From contig CAYXFZ010000011.1 in the NCBI GenBank assembly GCA_964464385.1, positions 1-34,839 of the forward strand: a stretch of DNA of 34,839 nucleotides, given 5' to 3'. The DNA comes from CAYXFZ01 sp964464385. GTDB taxonomy: Bacteria; Planctomycetota; UBA1135. The position numbers were made by a program, and so were the translations under genes. The notes below the pieces were generated by a model, which ran no database searches, was not told where the DNA came from, and saw nothing but the letters and a program-made list of their open reading frames with translations. How positions within the stretch are numbered: the stretch's first letter is position 1; each line of letters opens with the position of its first letter. Below, piece after piece: positions 22,627-30,493 of this stretch.

Positions 22627-22761
22627 TCAGGGCAAAAAAAATGCGGCAGGAGCCGAGGCCCCAACCACGACGAGCAAAATAATGGATTTTGGGACACTTT
22701 TTTGGAAAATATTTTTCAATTTCCTTGAAGTAGCGATTAACCGGCCAAAATTTGGCTTCGA

Positions 22762-23718
22762 TCAGGCCAAATCCAGCATCCGCTGGAGGGCCCGACGAGC
22801 CGGGATGACCAGGGCCTCATCGACGACGACCTCAGGACCTTGGTTCTGCAGAGCTAGCCACAGTTTCTCCGGAGTGTTCAATTGCATATGCGGGCAAAGA
22901 TTGCAGGCGCAGGAGGGGCCAGGGGCGGGCAGATAGGTGTTTTGGGGGCTTTGCTTCTCGAGGCGATAGAGCATGTTGCCCTCCGTGCCCACCAAAAAAG
23001 TGTGGCCTCGATACTTGTCAGCCAAGGCCAACATGCCGGCGGTCCCCAACACGTGATCGCTAATTTCGCGAATGGGTTTGGGGCACTCGGGGTGACTCAT
23101 GGTGATGGCCTCAGGATGTTCCTGCTGGAGGGCGGTCAAAGTGTCCACGCTAAACAGTTCATGCACGAAGCAAGCGCCATCCCAAAGGATCATTTCTCGG
23201 CCCGTCACTTCCTGCAGCCAACCACCCAAATGAACATCAGGGACGAAAAGAATCGGCTCCTCTTGGGGAATGCTTTCCACAATTCGGCGGGCGTTGCCGC
23301 TCGTGCAAATCACATCGGAAAGGGCCTTTACTCCCGCAGTGCAATTGACGTAGGCCACCGTTTGCGGCCGACGCCCCAACTTCTGGGTCAAGAAGGATTG
23401 ATAGCGCGCAAGATCCTCGGCGGCGCAGGAATCGGCCAAGGAACAACCCGCCGCGAGATCGGGGATGAAGACGCGAGCCTGCGGACAAAGGAGGGCAGCC
23501 GTCTCGGCCATAAAATGAACTCCGCAAAAACAGATGGCCTTGGGCTGCGTTTCGGCCGCGCGGCGCGCCAATTCCAGACTGTCCCCCACAAAATGGGCGG
23601 CGTCCTGCAGGAAGCCATCTTGATAACTATGCGCAAGAATGAGGACACCATTCTCCGTTGCCCAGTCGCGGATTTCCGCCGGGGATGGAACTTCCAAGAG
23701 GGACGCAGAATCGTGCAT
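22762..23718 (-). CDS. nadA: Quinolinate synthase NadA
   Basis: The start is set at the ATG at 23718 (M-H-D-S-A-S-L-L-E-V). The much longer open frame upstream is rsmJ out of frame. The 318-residue protein has three repeats of the NadA fold. It keeps A-H-S-Y-Q-D near the N-terminus, C-F-C-G-V-H-F-M-A-E-T-A (63-74), A-G-C-S-L-A-D-S-C (90-98), S-H-P-E-C-P (208-213) and C-N-L-C-P-H-M (272-278). C92, C212 and C275 are the likely [4Fe-4S] ligands. NadA condenses iminoaspartate with dihydroxyacetone phosphate to quinolinate for NAD synthesis. It follows rsmJ by 32 bases and is the last gene of the deoA operon. nadB and nadC are not in the window. Confidence 0.94.
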   Translation of the reverse strand: MHDSASLLEVPSPAEIRDWATENGVLILAHSYQDGFLQDAAHFVGDSLELARRAAETQPKAICFCGVHFMAETAALLCPQARVFIPDLAAGCSLADSCAAEDLARYQSFLTQKLGRRPQTVAYVNCTAGVKALSDVICTSGNARRIVESIPQEEPILFVPDVHLGGWLQEVTGREMILWDGACFVHELFSVDTLTALQQEHPEAITMSHPECPKPIREISDHVLGTAGMLALADKYRGHTFLVGTEGNMLYRLEKQSPQNTYLPAPGPSCACNLCPHMQLNTPEKLWLALQNQGPEVVVDEALVIPARRALQRMLDLA

Positions 23719-23750
23719 GGTGGGGCCGCCGCAGGCGACAGCCGGCCATT

Positions 23751-24344
23751 TTACCCGGGAAAGTACAAATCGAAGCGGGTCGTACGCCCAGGAATTGAGG
23801 TCGATGGTTTCCCCCACAAAGGGTCGGCTCCAGTGGGCCGTTTCACCACGACCCTGGGCACGGCCTGCTGGCAGGCCAACTGAGTCAATTGGCCAGCATC
23901 GGGATCCTCCCCCACTAAGGCGCGGAGCTCCCGCAAGGGCAATCGAGTCAGAGCACTGCGTTGGCGGTGAGGATGCATCGGGTCCAAATACAGAACGTTG
24001 GGACGGGTGGACTTCACCAGGTCGGGTAGGAGAGCTAGGGCATCTCCATGTTGGAAACACAGCCGATCCCCCAGAGATTCTTGGGTCGCAGGATCTTGCA
24101 AGGCCCGTTCCAGGGCCGTCACCAAGGCGGCGTGAACTTCCGGATGTCGCTCCAAGGCCAACACATCACAACCCAAGACGGCCAAGACGAAAGCATCTCG
24201 TCCCAAGCCCGCCGTGCAATCCAATATCCGCGGCAGGGGGCGGCCGCGCTTCAACCCGCAGGCTCGGGCCAAGGCCTGGCGGCGGCCACCACCATGCCGA
24301 CTCCGCCAAGCTAGAGGTCCTTGCACAAAGTCGGGGATATTCAC
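23751..24344 (-). CDS. rsmJ: RsmJ-like 16S rRNA m2G1516 methyltransferase
   Basis: The best start is the GTG at 24344, overlapping the deoA stop (GTGA); longer readings run into deoA and do not look like protein. The 197-residue product carries the RsmJ core: D-F-V-Q-G-P-L-A-W-R and G-G-G-R-R-Q-A-L-A-R-A at the N-terminus, motif I L-D-C-T-A-G-L-G-R-D-A-F (41-52), the catalytic D-P-M-H-P-H-R (121-127), V-V-V-K-R-P (166-170 region) and the final T-T-R-F-D-L-Y. RsmJ uses SAM to methylate N2 of G1516 in 16S rRNA. Compared with the roughly 250-residue E. coli enzyme, the N-terminal domain is absent. It sits between deoA and nadA in one operon. Confidence 0.9.
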   Translation of the reverse strand: MNIPDFVQGPLAWRSRHGGGRRQALARACGLKRGRPLPRILDCTAGLGRDAFVLAVLGCDVLALERHPEVHAALVTALERALQDPATQESLGDRLCFQHGDALALLPDLVKSTRPNVLYLDPMHPHRQRSALTRLPLRELRALVGEDPDAGQLTQLACQQAVPRVVVKRPTGADPLWGKPSTSIPGRTTRFDLYFPG

Positions 24345-25552
24345 TCCGCGCCTTCGCTCCACTGCAGGGCCTGCTCCGCAACATGCCGAGCCCTTTCCAA
24401 GCCTCGACCTTGGCGGTGCACCAAGCACAACAAGGGATCCCTAACTTGTAAGGAATCCCCAGAAGTGGCGATGAGCCGAATGCCCACGCCAGGATCCACC
24501 GAATCCGAAGCGCGGCAACGGCCTGCACCCAGATCGAACGCGGCCTGGGCCAATCCCTGCGCATCCCATCCTCTTAAAGGACCAGAACGATCGGCCAAGA
24601 GGGTCTCCTCTGCACAACCCTCTCCCAGAAGGGTCGCCTCGGGGTCGGCGCCATGGGCACGCAAGAGAAGATGGAAATGCTCCAATGCGCTTCCGTTCTG
24701 CAAGGCAGTGGATGCAGTTTCGTCCCCAGCCAAACGCAGGACCAATTCCCGCAACTTGGGATCCCCGCCACCGGACAACACCTCGATGGCCTCGGTCACT
24801 TCCAGAGCATTGCCAATACACCGACCCAAGGGTTGATTCATGTCGGAGAGCTCCACCCGAATTCTCAAACCTGCGCCCTCGCCCACCCTCTGCAAGGAAT
24901 TGGCCAGGAGCTCCGCTTCCTCGTAACTCTTCATGAAAGCACCGCTACCAAATTTCACATCCAGGACAAGGGCATCCAATCCCTCCGCCAACTTCTTGGA
25001 CAAGATGGAGGCGGTAATCAGGGGGACGGAGGCCACCGTTCCCGTTTCGTCACGGAGGGAATAAAGAAATCGATCCGCAGGCACCAAAGTTTCCGTCTGT
25101 CCGGTAATGAAACAGCCGGCGCTTTCCAGAGCCCGACGCATGGCCGCCTCGTCGAGGGCCGTGTCGTAGTCCGGGATGCTCTCCAATTTGTCCAATGTTC
25201 CGCCCGTCAGGCCCAGTCCGCGGCCGGAAATCATGGGAACTTTCTTGCCGAGGGCCGCCCAAAGGGGCGCCAGGATGAGAGACACCTTGTCCCCAACGCC
25301 GCCCGTGGAATGCTTGTCCACGAAAGGACCCGTCAGATTGGGCCAAGAGAGACGAGTACCACTTTCCGTCATGGCCCGAGTCAATGCGACCGTTTCTGCC
25401 TCGGTCATGCCCCGGACTACGACAAAGGCCAACCATGTGGCGGCTTGAGCCCGGGTGATGGATCCATCCAAAATCCCAGCCACGAAGCCAAAGATGGCCT
25501 CGTCCGTCTGCTCTTGGCCCAAACGGCGTTGCTCCAGCCAGCGATCAATCAT
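24341..25552 (-). CDS. deoA: Thymidine / pyrimidine-nucleoside phosphorylase
   Basis: The 403-residue product has the family order: an N-terminal alpha domain (M-I-D-R-W-L-E-Q-R-R), the phosphate-binding V-D-K-H-S-T-G-G-V-G-D-K (78-89), S-G-R-G-L-G-L-T-G-G-T-L-D-K-L-E (109-124), and Y-S-L-R-D-E-T-G-T-V-A-S-V-P-L-I with S-I-L-S-K-K (base-binding Arg, Ser and Lys). It would split thymidine or uridine with phosphate to the base and (deoxy)ribose-1-phosphate. Position 115 is Leu; in known enzymes this motif is G-L-G-H-T-G-G-T, with a His next to the base. It is slightly shorter than the usual 430-440 residues because the C-terminal domain is trimmed. It is the first gene of deoA-rsmJ-nadA, divergent from yedK, with a TAGACT box eight bases before the ATG. 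Confidence 0.9.
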   Translation of the reverse strand: MIDRWLEQRRLGQEQTDEAIFGFVAGILDGSITRAQAATWLAFVVVRGMTEAETVALTRAMTESGTRLSWPNLTGPFVDKHSTGGVGDKVSLILAPLWAALGKKVPMISGRGLGLTGGTLDKLESIPDYDTALDEAAMRRALESAGCFITGQTETLVPADRFLYSLRDETGTVASVPLITASILSKKLAEGLDALVLDVKFGSGAFMKSYEEAELLANSLQRVGEGAGLRIRVELSDMNQPLGRCIGNALEVTEAIEVLSGGGDPKLRELVLRLAGDETASTALQNGSALEHFHLLLRAHGADPEATLLGEGCAEETLLADRSGPLRGWDAQGLAQAAFDLGAGRCRASDSVDPGVGIRLIATSGDSLQVRDPLLCLVHRQGRGLERARHVAEQALQWSEGAE

Positions 25553-25560
25553 GGACTCCC

Positions 25561-25566
25561 AGTCTA
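25561..25566 (-). promoter_or_regulatory. Candidate -10 box of the deoA operon
   Basis: TAGACT on the minus strand (25566-25561) is followed by eight bases (GGGAGTCC) and the ATG at 25552. Only 34 bases separate the divergent deoA and yedK start codons. Confidence 0.4.
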
Positions 25567-25586
25567 AAACAACCCATCATGAGGCC

Positions 25587-26216
25587 ATGTGTGGACGCTT
25601 TACCCTGACCGCGCCCAAGGCGGAACTCCTGCGCCTCATGGGTCCGGAAGCCAGAGAGGTCCCCGGCTTGGACGGCCAACAGGATTGGGATCAACCCCGC
25701 TCCAACATTGCTCCGACCCAATCCGTTTTGCTCTGGCGCCAAGAGGACGGCCACCCTCTCCTAGCATCCCATCGCTGGGGACTGGTGCCATCTTGGGCCC
25801 GAGATGCCTCCTTTGGCTCCAAGCTCATCAACGCTCGGTCGGAAACTGTCGCAGAAAAGCCATCCTTTCGGTCCGCTTTTCGAGACCGCCGTTGTCTCAT
25901 CTTTGCTGACGGTTTCTATGAATGGGAAAAACTCTCCGACCGCCGTCAACCCTGGCATTTTCGTTTTATCGAAGGAGTGTCCACCTTCGCCGGACTTTGG
26001 GAACGATGGCAACAGCCCGACGGAGCGGATCTTTGGACCACGACCCTTTTGACCACGGAGGCCAATGCCACGGTGGCGCCAGTGCATCCGCGCATGCCCG
26101 TGATTCTGGATGCCCAAGCACGGGCATGTTGGCTGAGTCCGAGCTCCACTCGCTCCCACCTGGAAAACCTTCTGGTTCCTGCCAATCCCGCTGTCCTGGA
26201 AGCGACTCAGGTTTAG
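25587..26216 (+). CDS. yedK: YedK/HMCES-type SOS response-associated peptidase
   Basis: The ATG at 25587 is required because the catalytic cysteine must be residue 2 (M-C-G-R-F-T-L-T); upstream codons in frame belong to the divergent promoter and deoA shadow. The 209-residue product keeps the SRAP motifs: P-R-S-N-I-A-P-T-Q, W-G-L-V-P-S-W-A, the asparagine in I-N-A-R-S-E-T, the G-F-Y-E-W glutamate, and the V-H-P-R-M-P histidine. After removal of Met1, Cys2 forms a stable thiazolidine cross-link with abasic sites in single-stranded DNA, shielding them during replication. No LexA box was recognised in the short upstream region. The 3' end overlaps the convergent neighbour by four bases. Confidence 0.94.
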   Translation: MCGRFTLTAPKAELLRLMGPEAREVPGLDGQQDWDQPRSNIAPTQSVLLWRQEDGHPLLASHRWGLVPSWARDASFGSKLINARSETVAEKPSFRSAFRDRRCLIFADGFYEWEKLSDRRQPWHFRFIEGVSTFAGLWERWQQPDGADLWTTTLLTTEANATVAPVHPRMPVILDAQARACWLSPSSTRSHLENLLVPANPAVLEATQV

Positions 26217-26704
26217 AAGGAGGCGGACCAGACCAGCATGCCGGACAGGCCCCCAGGGCCGGTCATCGAGGCAACGCCTTCCATACCGGTGCGGACGTGG
26301 CCGCCCAAGGTCAGGCGCAAACTGCCGCGTTCGGTGGGCATTTCCAATCCAGCGCACAAGTTCAGGGCGGCCAAAGAAGAGGCGCCGTCCGGACCACAAC
26401 TGGAAAGATCCAGGAAGGAAGTCCAATCCTCAGAGCGGACGTTCCACTGCAAGCCTTCGCTTTGCCAGCCACCGGCCAACCAAGGAGTGGCAGTTGGATC
26501 GGAATCGGCATCACGCAGGTGCAAGCCGTCCTTTTCCTGGGACATGGTGGGCAGGGTCAAGTTCAAGCTGGGTAGCTCGGCAAGGGTCCATTCCAGGACG
26601 TTTAGGCTGGTCAGGTGAGCCTGGGGCTCCGGTTCGAGGGTGCGAGCCGAGAGCATGGCCGAGCAGGACAGCAGTGCGAGGAGGGTGAGGGGACGAGTGA
26701 ACAT
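26213..26704 (-). CDS. Small exported protein of unknown function
   Basis: The 163-residue product begins with a signal sequence (M-F-T-R-P-L-T-L-L-A-L-L-S-C-S-A-M-L-S-A). Either signal peptidase I cleavage after S-A or a weak lipobox L-L-S-C is possible. The remainder is rich in Leu, Ser and Gly, contains two more cysteines (in S-S-C-G-P-D and N-L-C-A-G-L), and has short alternating segments towards the C-terminus (S-L-R-L-T-L-G-G-H-V) that suggest beta strands. I recognise no family. It lies 105 bases downstream of a larger lipoprotein gene on the same strand and may share its transcript. The stop overlaps the yedK stop tail to tail. CATATC lies five bases before the ATG. Confidence 0.6.
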   Translation of the reverse strand: MFTRPLTLLALLSCSAMLSARTLEPEPQAHLTSLNVLEWTLAELPSLNLTLPTMSQEKDGLHLRDADSDPTATPWLAGGWQSEGLQWNVRSEDWTSFLDLSSCGPDGASSLAALNLCAGLEMPTERGSLRLTLGGHVRTGMEGVASMTGPGGLSGMLVWSASF

Positions 26705-26809
26705 GTCTTGATATGTTTTTTTCGTCCGAAAAGGGGTCCGAACTTAAGCATCAAGCCCGAAAAACTCGAAAAATCCTCAGAATCGCAGAAAAATTGGTTT
26801 TCGGCCGTT

Positions 26810-28366
26810 TTATCCGTCCAAATCCAGTTCCAGGAGCATGTTTTTGCGCCCCGGCTGGGCCAAAATCTCCCGAAAAGGGGCCCCATTGGGAGGCCAAAGC
26901 TTGAGTTCCTTCTCGCCAGGGGGTAGATCCAGGAACAGAAAGGCCCCATCGGATGCCGTCTGGGTGGAGGCCAAGCCAAAGGTATGAAGGGGTCCTTCCC
27001 CCGGAAAAGGAGCAAACGCGGTGGCCACGGAGGGCTTGGTTTCCACCAATTCGAGGCGCCATCCGGACAAGGGTTGGCCCGAGGAATCCACCAGAGTGCC
27101 GCCTAGGGGAAGACCGGGCCGGAGGCGAAAGAGGAAGGCTTCCTGAGAAGACGTCAAATCCAGAGGCCAGGCAAAGTCCGGAGCGAAGCCGGGTTGATAC
27201 ACCAAGACGGCAGCTTCCGTGTCCGTCAGAAGACCGGAGAATTGGAAGACCCCGTTTTTTTGGCCGCGACGCTCCCGTTCTTGCACCCCGCGCAAGCGAA
27301 GAAAGGGTCGGGACAGAGGGGTGTCCTTTGCATCCACGACCTTGCCTGAGAAATCCCACCCTCGCAACAACTCGATTTCGGTCAAGGTCGTCCCTGGTAG
27401 CAAGGATACACGCTTTTGCTGGTAATGCCGGTGTCGCACTTCGATGGCCCACATTTGGCTGATTGGAATAGCCGGTACCAAGAAGTCCCCATCCGAATCC
27501 GTGTAAAGCACGCGTTGGCGGGCGGGGTAATACCAAGTTCCAGGAACGGGTCCGGGATCCCTCTTGGTGAATCGCCCCACCATGCCAGCCACCACCAAGG
27601 CGGCTTCCACGGGTTCGCCCTCTTCGCCAAGGACGGAGCCCAGGAGGGGCTCGGCCGGCTCCATACGGACCACGAAACCGTCCAATACCTGACCCGATTT
27701 CACCTCTCCGCCGGGGCGGGCCACCGTGGTCATCCCCTCGGCGAAAGCTTCAAAAAGAAAATCGCCCGCTGCCAGCCCGCCCACAGTAAAGACGCCACCT
27801 TCATGAGTTTGGGCGGTCACGTCGGGAGTTTTGTCCCCCTTTTTCTCGAGCGCTTGTCTGCCCATGGACCAGACGCGGATTTCGGCGCCCACCACGGGTC
27901 CTCCATCGGCATCAAAGACTTGGCCGGAGAGCACACCACCTGGACTCAACCGAAACTCATAGTCCACGACATCTCCCGTCAAAATCGGGCGCTTGATCAA
28001 TTCGGCCGCCGGAGCGGTGAATTGCGTAGGTGCCACAGCCAGAGACTGCACATAGGTTCCACCGGTGATTTCAAAGAAACAACGGCCATCCCCATTGGTG
28101 GTGCGAAAATCTCGCCCGGCATCGGTGTCTCCGGTTTTCCAGAGCAAACGCACCTGGATCTTGGGCACGGGCCGACCATTCTCCTCGAGCACCACCAGGA
28201 TCCGCAGGTGCGCCATTCCCGGAGCCGGGGAACCCTCCAAGCTTTTGGCCTGAGATCCTGTGTTCTCCCCTGGAAGAGCCATGACATTAGGAGGAGGAGC
28301 CTCGTTCCCCGTGCAAGCAGGGATTCCAAGGGCCAGAATCAAGGGAAAGAGGCGGATTCCGTGCAT
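26810..28366 (-). CDS. Probable lipoprotein with carboxypeptidase-regulatory-like (beta-sandwich) repeats
   Basis: The 518-residue protein starts with a lipoprotein-type signal (M-H-G-I-R-L-F-P-L-I-L-A-L-G-I-P-A-C, cleavage before C18), followed by a proline-rich linker. The rest consists of repeated CarboxypepD_reg-like beta-sandwich units, recognisable by G-x-V-x-D-x-x-G-x-P-V-x-G-A and the recurring T-x-x-D-G-x-F-x-F/V-x-x-L-x-x-G segment (for example G-G-V-L-S-G-Q-V-F-D-A-D-G-G-P-V-V-G-A and A-S-D-G-A-F-L-F-L-D-L-P-P-G). About five such units can be counted. Such folds serve as structural or binding modules outside the cell. No catalytic domain is seen. It is divergent from the FG-GAP gene at 28461; TAATCT lies ten bases before the ATG. 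Confidence 0.75.
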   Translation of the reverse strand: MHGIRLFPLILALGIPACTGNEAPPPNVMALPGENTGSQAKSLEGSPAPGMAHLRILVVLEENGRPVPKIQVRLLWKTGDTDAGRDFRTTNGDGRCFFEITGGTYVQSLAVAPTQFTAPAAELIKRPILTGDVVDYEFRLSPGGVLSGQVFDADGGPVVGAEIRVWSMGRQALEKKGDKTPDVTAQTHEGGVFTVGGLAAGDFLFEAFAEGMTTVARPGGEVKSGQVLDGFVVRMEPAEPLLGSVLGEEGEPVEAALVVAGMVGRFTKRDPGPVPGTWYYPARQRVLYTDSDGDFLVPAIPISQMWAIEVRHRHYQQKRVSLLPGTTLTEIELLRGWDFSGKVVDAKDTPLSRPFLRLRGVQERERRGQKNGVFQFSGLLTDTEAAVLVYQPGFAPDFAWPLDLTSSQEAFLFRLRPGLPLGGTLVDSSGQPLSGWRLELVETKPSVATAFAPFPGEGPLHTFGLASTQTASDGAFLFLDLPPGEKELKLWPPNGAPFREILAQPGRKNMLLELDLDG

Positions 28367-28376
28367 GTCGGCCCAG

Positions 28377-28412
28377 AGATTACGGCTTCCGAGGCCCAGT
28401 ATCGGGTAGGAT
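28377..28412. promoter_or_regulatory. Divergent promoter region with two candidate -10 boxes
   Basis: TAATCT on the minus strand (28382-28377) is ten bases before the lipoprotein ATG. TAGGAT on the plus strand (28407-28412) would serve the FG-GAP gene with a leader of some 40 bases containing GGAGG at 28415. The intervening DNA has no gene. Confidence 0.35.
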
Positions 28413-28460
28413 TCGGAGGTTCAGGAATCCGATTCCGGATTCGTGGCCCTCTTGTTCCTC

Positions 28461-30443
28461 ATGCGGATCCCCCTCCCTGCCCTCTCCCTCCTCCTTTTCC
28501 CTCTTCTCGCAGTTGCAGCCCCTGCCCAAGACTGGCTCAATATGGGCTCCAGCAATGGAGACAACCCCCGGGATCTCCACGGTTGGTCCCTGGCTCCTCT
28601 GGCAAACTACGATGGCAATGGCCAGGACGTTTTCCTGATTGGGACGATCGGTGAGGACACCAACGGCTCCAATTGCGGTTCGGTGACGATTGCCGACGGA
28701 TTGAATCCCACTCCTCTCCTGCAGGTCTTTGGCGAAAGTGCCGGGGATTTGCTGGGCGTTTGTGTGGTCGGCCTCCCCGATTTGGATGGCGGCGGCAAAG
28801 CGGATTTCGCGGCAGGGGCCCCTTGGCATGATGGGGGTGGATTTTTCGCCGGCAAGTTCTACGTCTTCCGAGGGGAAGACGGCACGGTCCTGGACGCCAT
28901 TGAGGGAACCGCAGGAGAAATTCTGGGTGTTTCGCTGGCTGCTGTGGACTTTGACAACGACGGCATCACGGAATTGTTGGTTGGCGCCGTGGGAGCCGAG
29001 AGCATGGCCGGAGTCGTGCGTATCTATCAGCCAGATAGCGAGGGCATCTTGACCCTTGAGCAGACCGTGACTGGGGATTCTCCCGGCGATTGGCTTGGAT
29101 ATTCCCTATCCACTGTGCGAGATCCTTCGGATCAGCCCAGTGGCCTGTTTGTCGTTGGCGTTCCCTTCCTGGATAAGGACGCCAGCACCTTGGACTCCGG
29201 AGGTGCTTACCTTTACCTGACCACACCCGCTGCGGCCTTCGTGCGCTTTCGTGAGTATTTGGGGAACACCCCGGGCGCCGGAGTGGGTTACTCCGTAAAT
29301 GGTCGCTTGCCCACCTTTGTCTCCGCACTGATCGCCGCGGGTGGTCCCTTTGCAGATGGCCCTAACGGGACGGATGCCGGTCAAATCATGGTTTGGGAGG
29401 CTACTCAGCTCAGCACAGTGGAAACCCAAATTGACGGCAGCACCGCCGGCGATCGTCTCGGCGTGGCCACCCTCCTCCTGGATGACATCAACTTCGATGG
29501 TCAAATTGAACTCCTCGCTGCTGCTCCCTATGCCAACTCGCAAGCGGGTCGAGTGGAGGTCTTGGATCTCCAAAAGTCGCCTCCCGAAGTTTTGAATACA
29601 TTTGACGGAACTGCCGGCGAACGCTTGGGCTGGTCTGCCGCCCATCTCGGGGATTTGAATGGTTCCACCTGGCATGATCTGGCCTTGGGTGCCCCTCGCA
29701 CATCCTCCACGGCCGCCTATCAGGGATCCGTGCAGTTGTGGTCCCCCCCGGATAGCCCCGCCGACCCTCTAGCTCTCAGTTTGCTGGATCCGGTCACCCG
29801 TGGCGCCGATGTGCGCGTTCAAGTGCAAAACGTCAAGGAGGGTGCCGACCTTTACTTCTATCTCGGCACCAACCAGACCCCAACCACTTCCACCGCCGGC
29901 TTCGATCTGGACATTGGAGGCCTTCAGGGAGATGGATTGGGCAATGACTACCAAATTTTGCAGACGGGGGTCATCGGCGGTACGGCCACGGCCTCCATCT
30001 CCATTCCAGCCTCGACACCTCCAGGGGTCACCCTTCACTTCCAAACCGGTGAACTTCGCGGCCCCTTCCTTCGCAAAAGCAATGCCGACCAGGGCGAGGT
30101 TCAAGATCAAGCCCAAACCCTGTCCATTCCCGGAGATCCGGTCGCGGGACAAACCCTCCTCCTCAGTGTGACATTTGCTCAGAGCAACAAAAACCTTTAC
30201 TTTCTTGCTGGGACGACCCTCGGCAATGCGGGGATTAATTTCCCCAAGATTGTGGACACTGGCCTAGGCGACCCCAATCTATTAGGAACCACGGTGGCGG
30301 ATAGCAACGGTGACGGCAGTTTTTCCTGGCCTGTTCCCCCAGCATTTGGTGGGATCATCCTCTTCTTCTCTGCCGTCTCTTCGGATGGCGCGGCAACCCC
30401 GAATGAGAAGTTGACCGTGATCGGCCCCTTTACTGTGCAATAG
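28461..30443 (+). CDS. Secreted FG-GAP (integrin-alpha-like) repeat protein
   Basis: The ATG at 28461 gives a good signal peptide (M-R-I-P-L-P-A-L-S-L-L-L-F-P-L-L-A-V-A-A-P-A-Q). A GTG at 28443 would add six residues. The 660-residue protein has repeats of about 60-70 residues with Asp-rich calcium loops and FG-GAP-like strands: D-L-D-G-G-G-K-A-D-F-A-A-G-A-P, D-F-D-N-D-G-I-T-E-L-L-V-G-A, D-I-N-F-D-G-Q-I-E-L-L-A-A-A-P, D-L-N-G-S-T-W-H-D-L-A-L-G-A-P, each preceded by G-E-x-L-G-x-S. They should fold into a seven-bladed-type propeller. Two C-terminal beta domains follow (from about 435 and 555), the last ending T-V-Q like the exoproteins at 18-7474. Probably surface exposed. It is the intact counterpart of the broken FG-GAP gene at 12040. 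Confidence 0.85.
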   Translation: MRIPLPALSLLLFPLLAVAAPAQDWLNMGSSNGDNPRDLHGWSLAPLANYDGNGQDVFLIGTIGEDTNGSNCGSVTIADGLNPTPLLQVFGESAGDLLGVCVVGLPDLDGGGKADFAAGAPWHDGGGFFAGKFYVFRGEDGTVLDAIEGTAGEILGVSLAAVDFDNDGITELLVGAVGAESMAGVVRIYQPDSEGILTLEQTVTGDSPGDWLGYSLSTVRDPSDQPSGLFVVGVPFLDKDASTLDSGGAYLYLTTPAAAFVRFREYLGNTPGAGVGYSVNGRLPTFVSALIAAGGPFADGPNGTDAGQIMVWEATQLSTVETQIDGSTAGDRLGVATLLLDDINFDGQIELLAAAPYANSQAGRVEVLDLQKSPPEVLNTFDGTAGERLGWSAAHLGDLNGSTWHDLALGAPRTSSTAAYQGSVQLWSPPDSPADPLALSLLDPVTRGADVRVQVQNVKEGADLYFYLGTNQTPTTSTAGFDLDIGGLQGDGLGNDYQILQTGVIGGTATASISIPASTPPGVTLHFQTGELRGPFLRKSNADQGEVQDQAQTLSIPGDPVAGQTLLLSVTFAQSNKNLYFLAGTTLGNAGINFPKIVDTGLGDPNLLGTTVADSNGDGSFSWPVPPAFGGIILFFSAVSSDGAATPNEKLTVIGPFTVQ

Positions 30444-30493
30444 CGCGCCGTCGGCTCGCCATAACGGCCAGCCCACAAACTCGAAACCGGACC

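Noticed and set aside
22744..22756. Palindrome GCCAAAATTTGGC after nadA as terminator
   Set aside because: The loop would be a single base, leaving only four usable pairs, and there is no T-run directly after it.
22682..22936. 84-codon plus-strand open frame starting M-D-F-G-T-L-F-W-K
   Set aside because: Its second half is antisense to nadA and the first half is only AT-rich intergenic DNA with no Shine-Dalgarno site or homology.
23719..24060. 114-codon N-terminal extension of NadA
   Set aside because: It overlaps rsmJ out of frame, and NadA homologues begin near the ATG at 23718.
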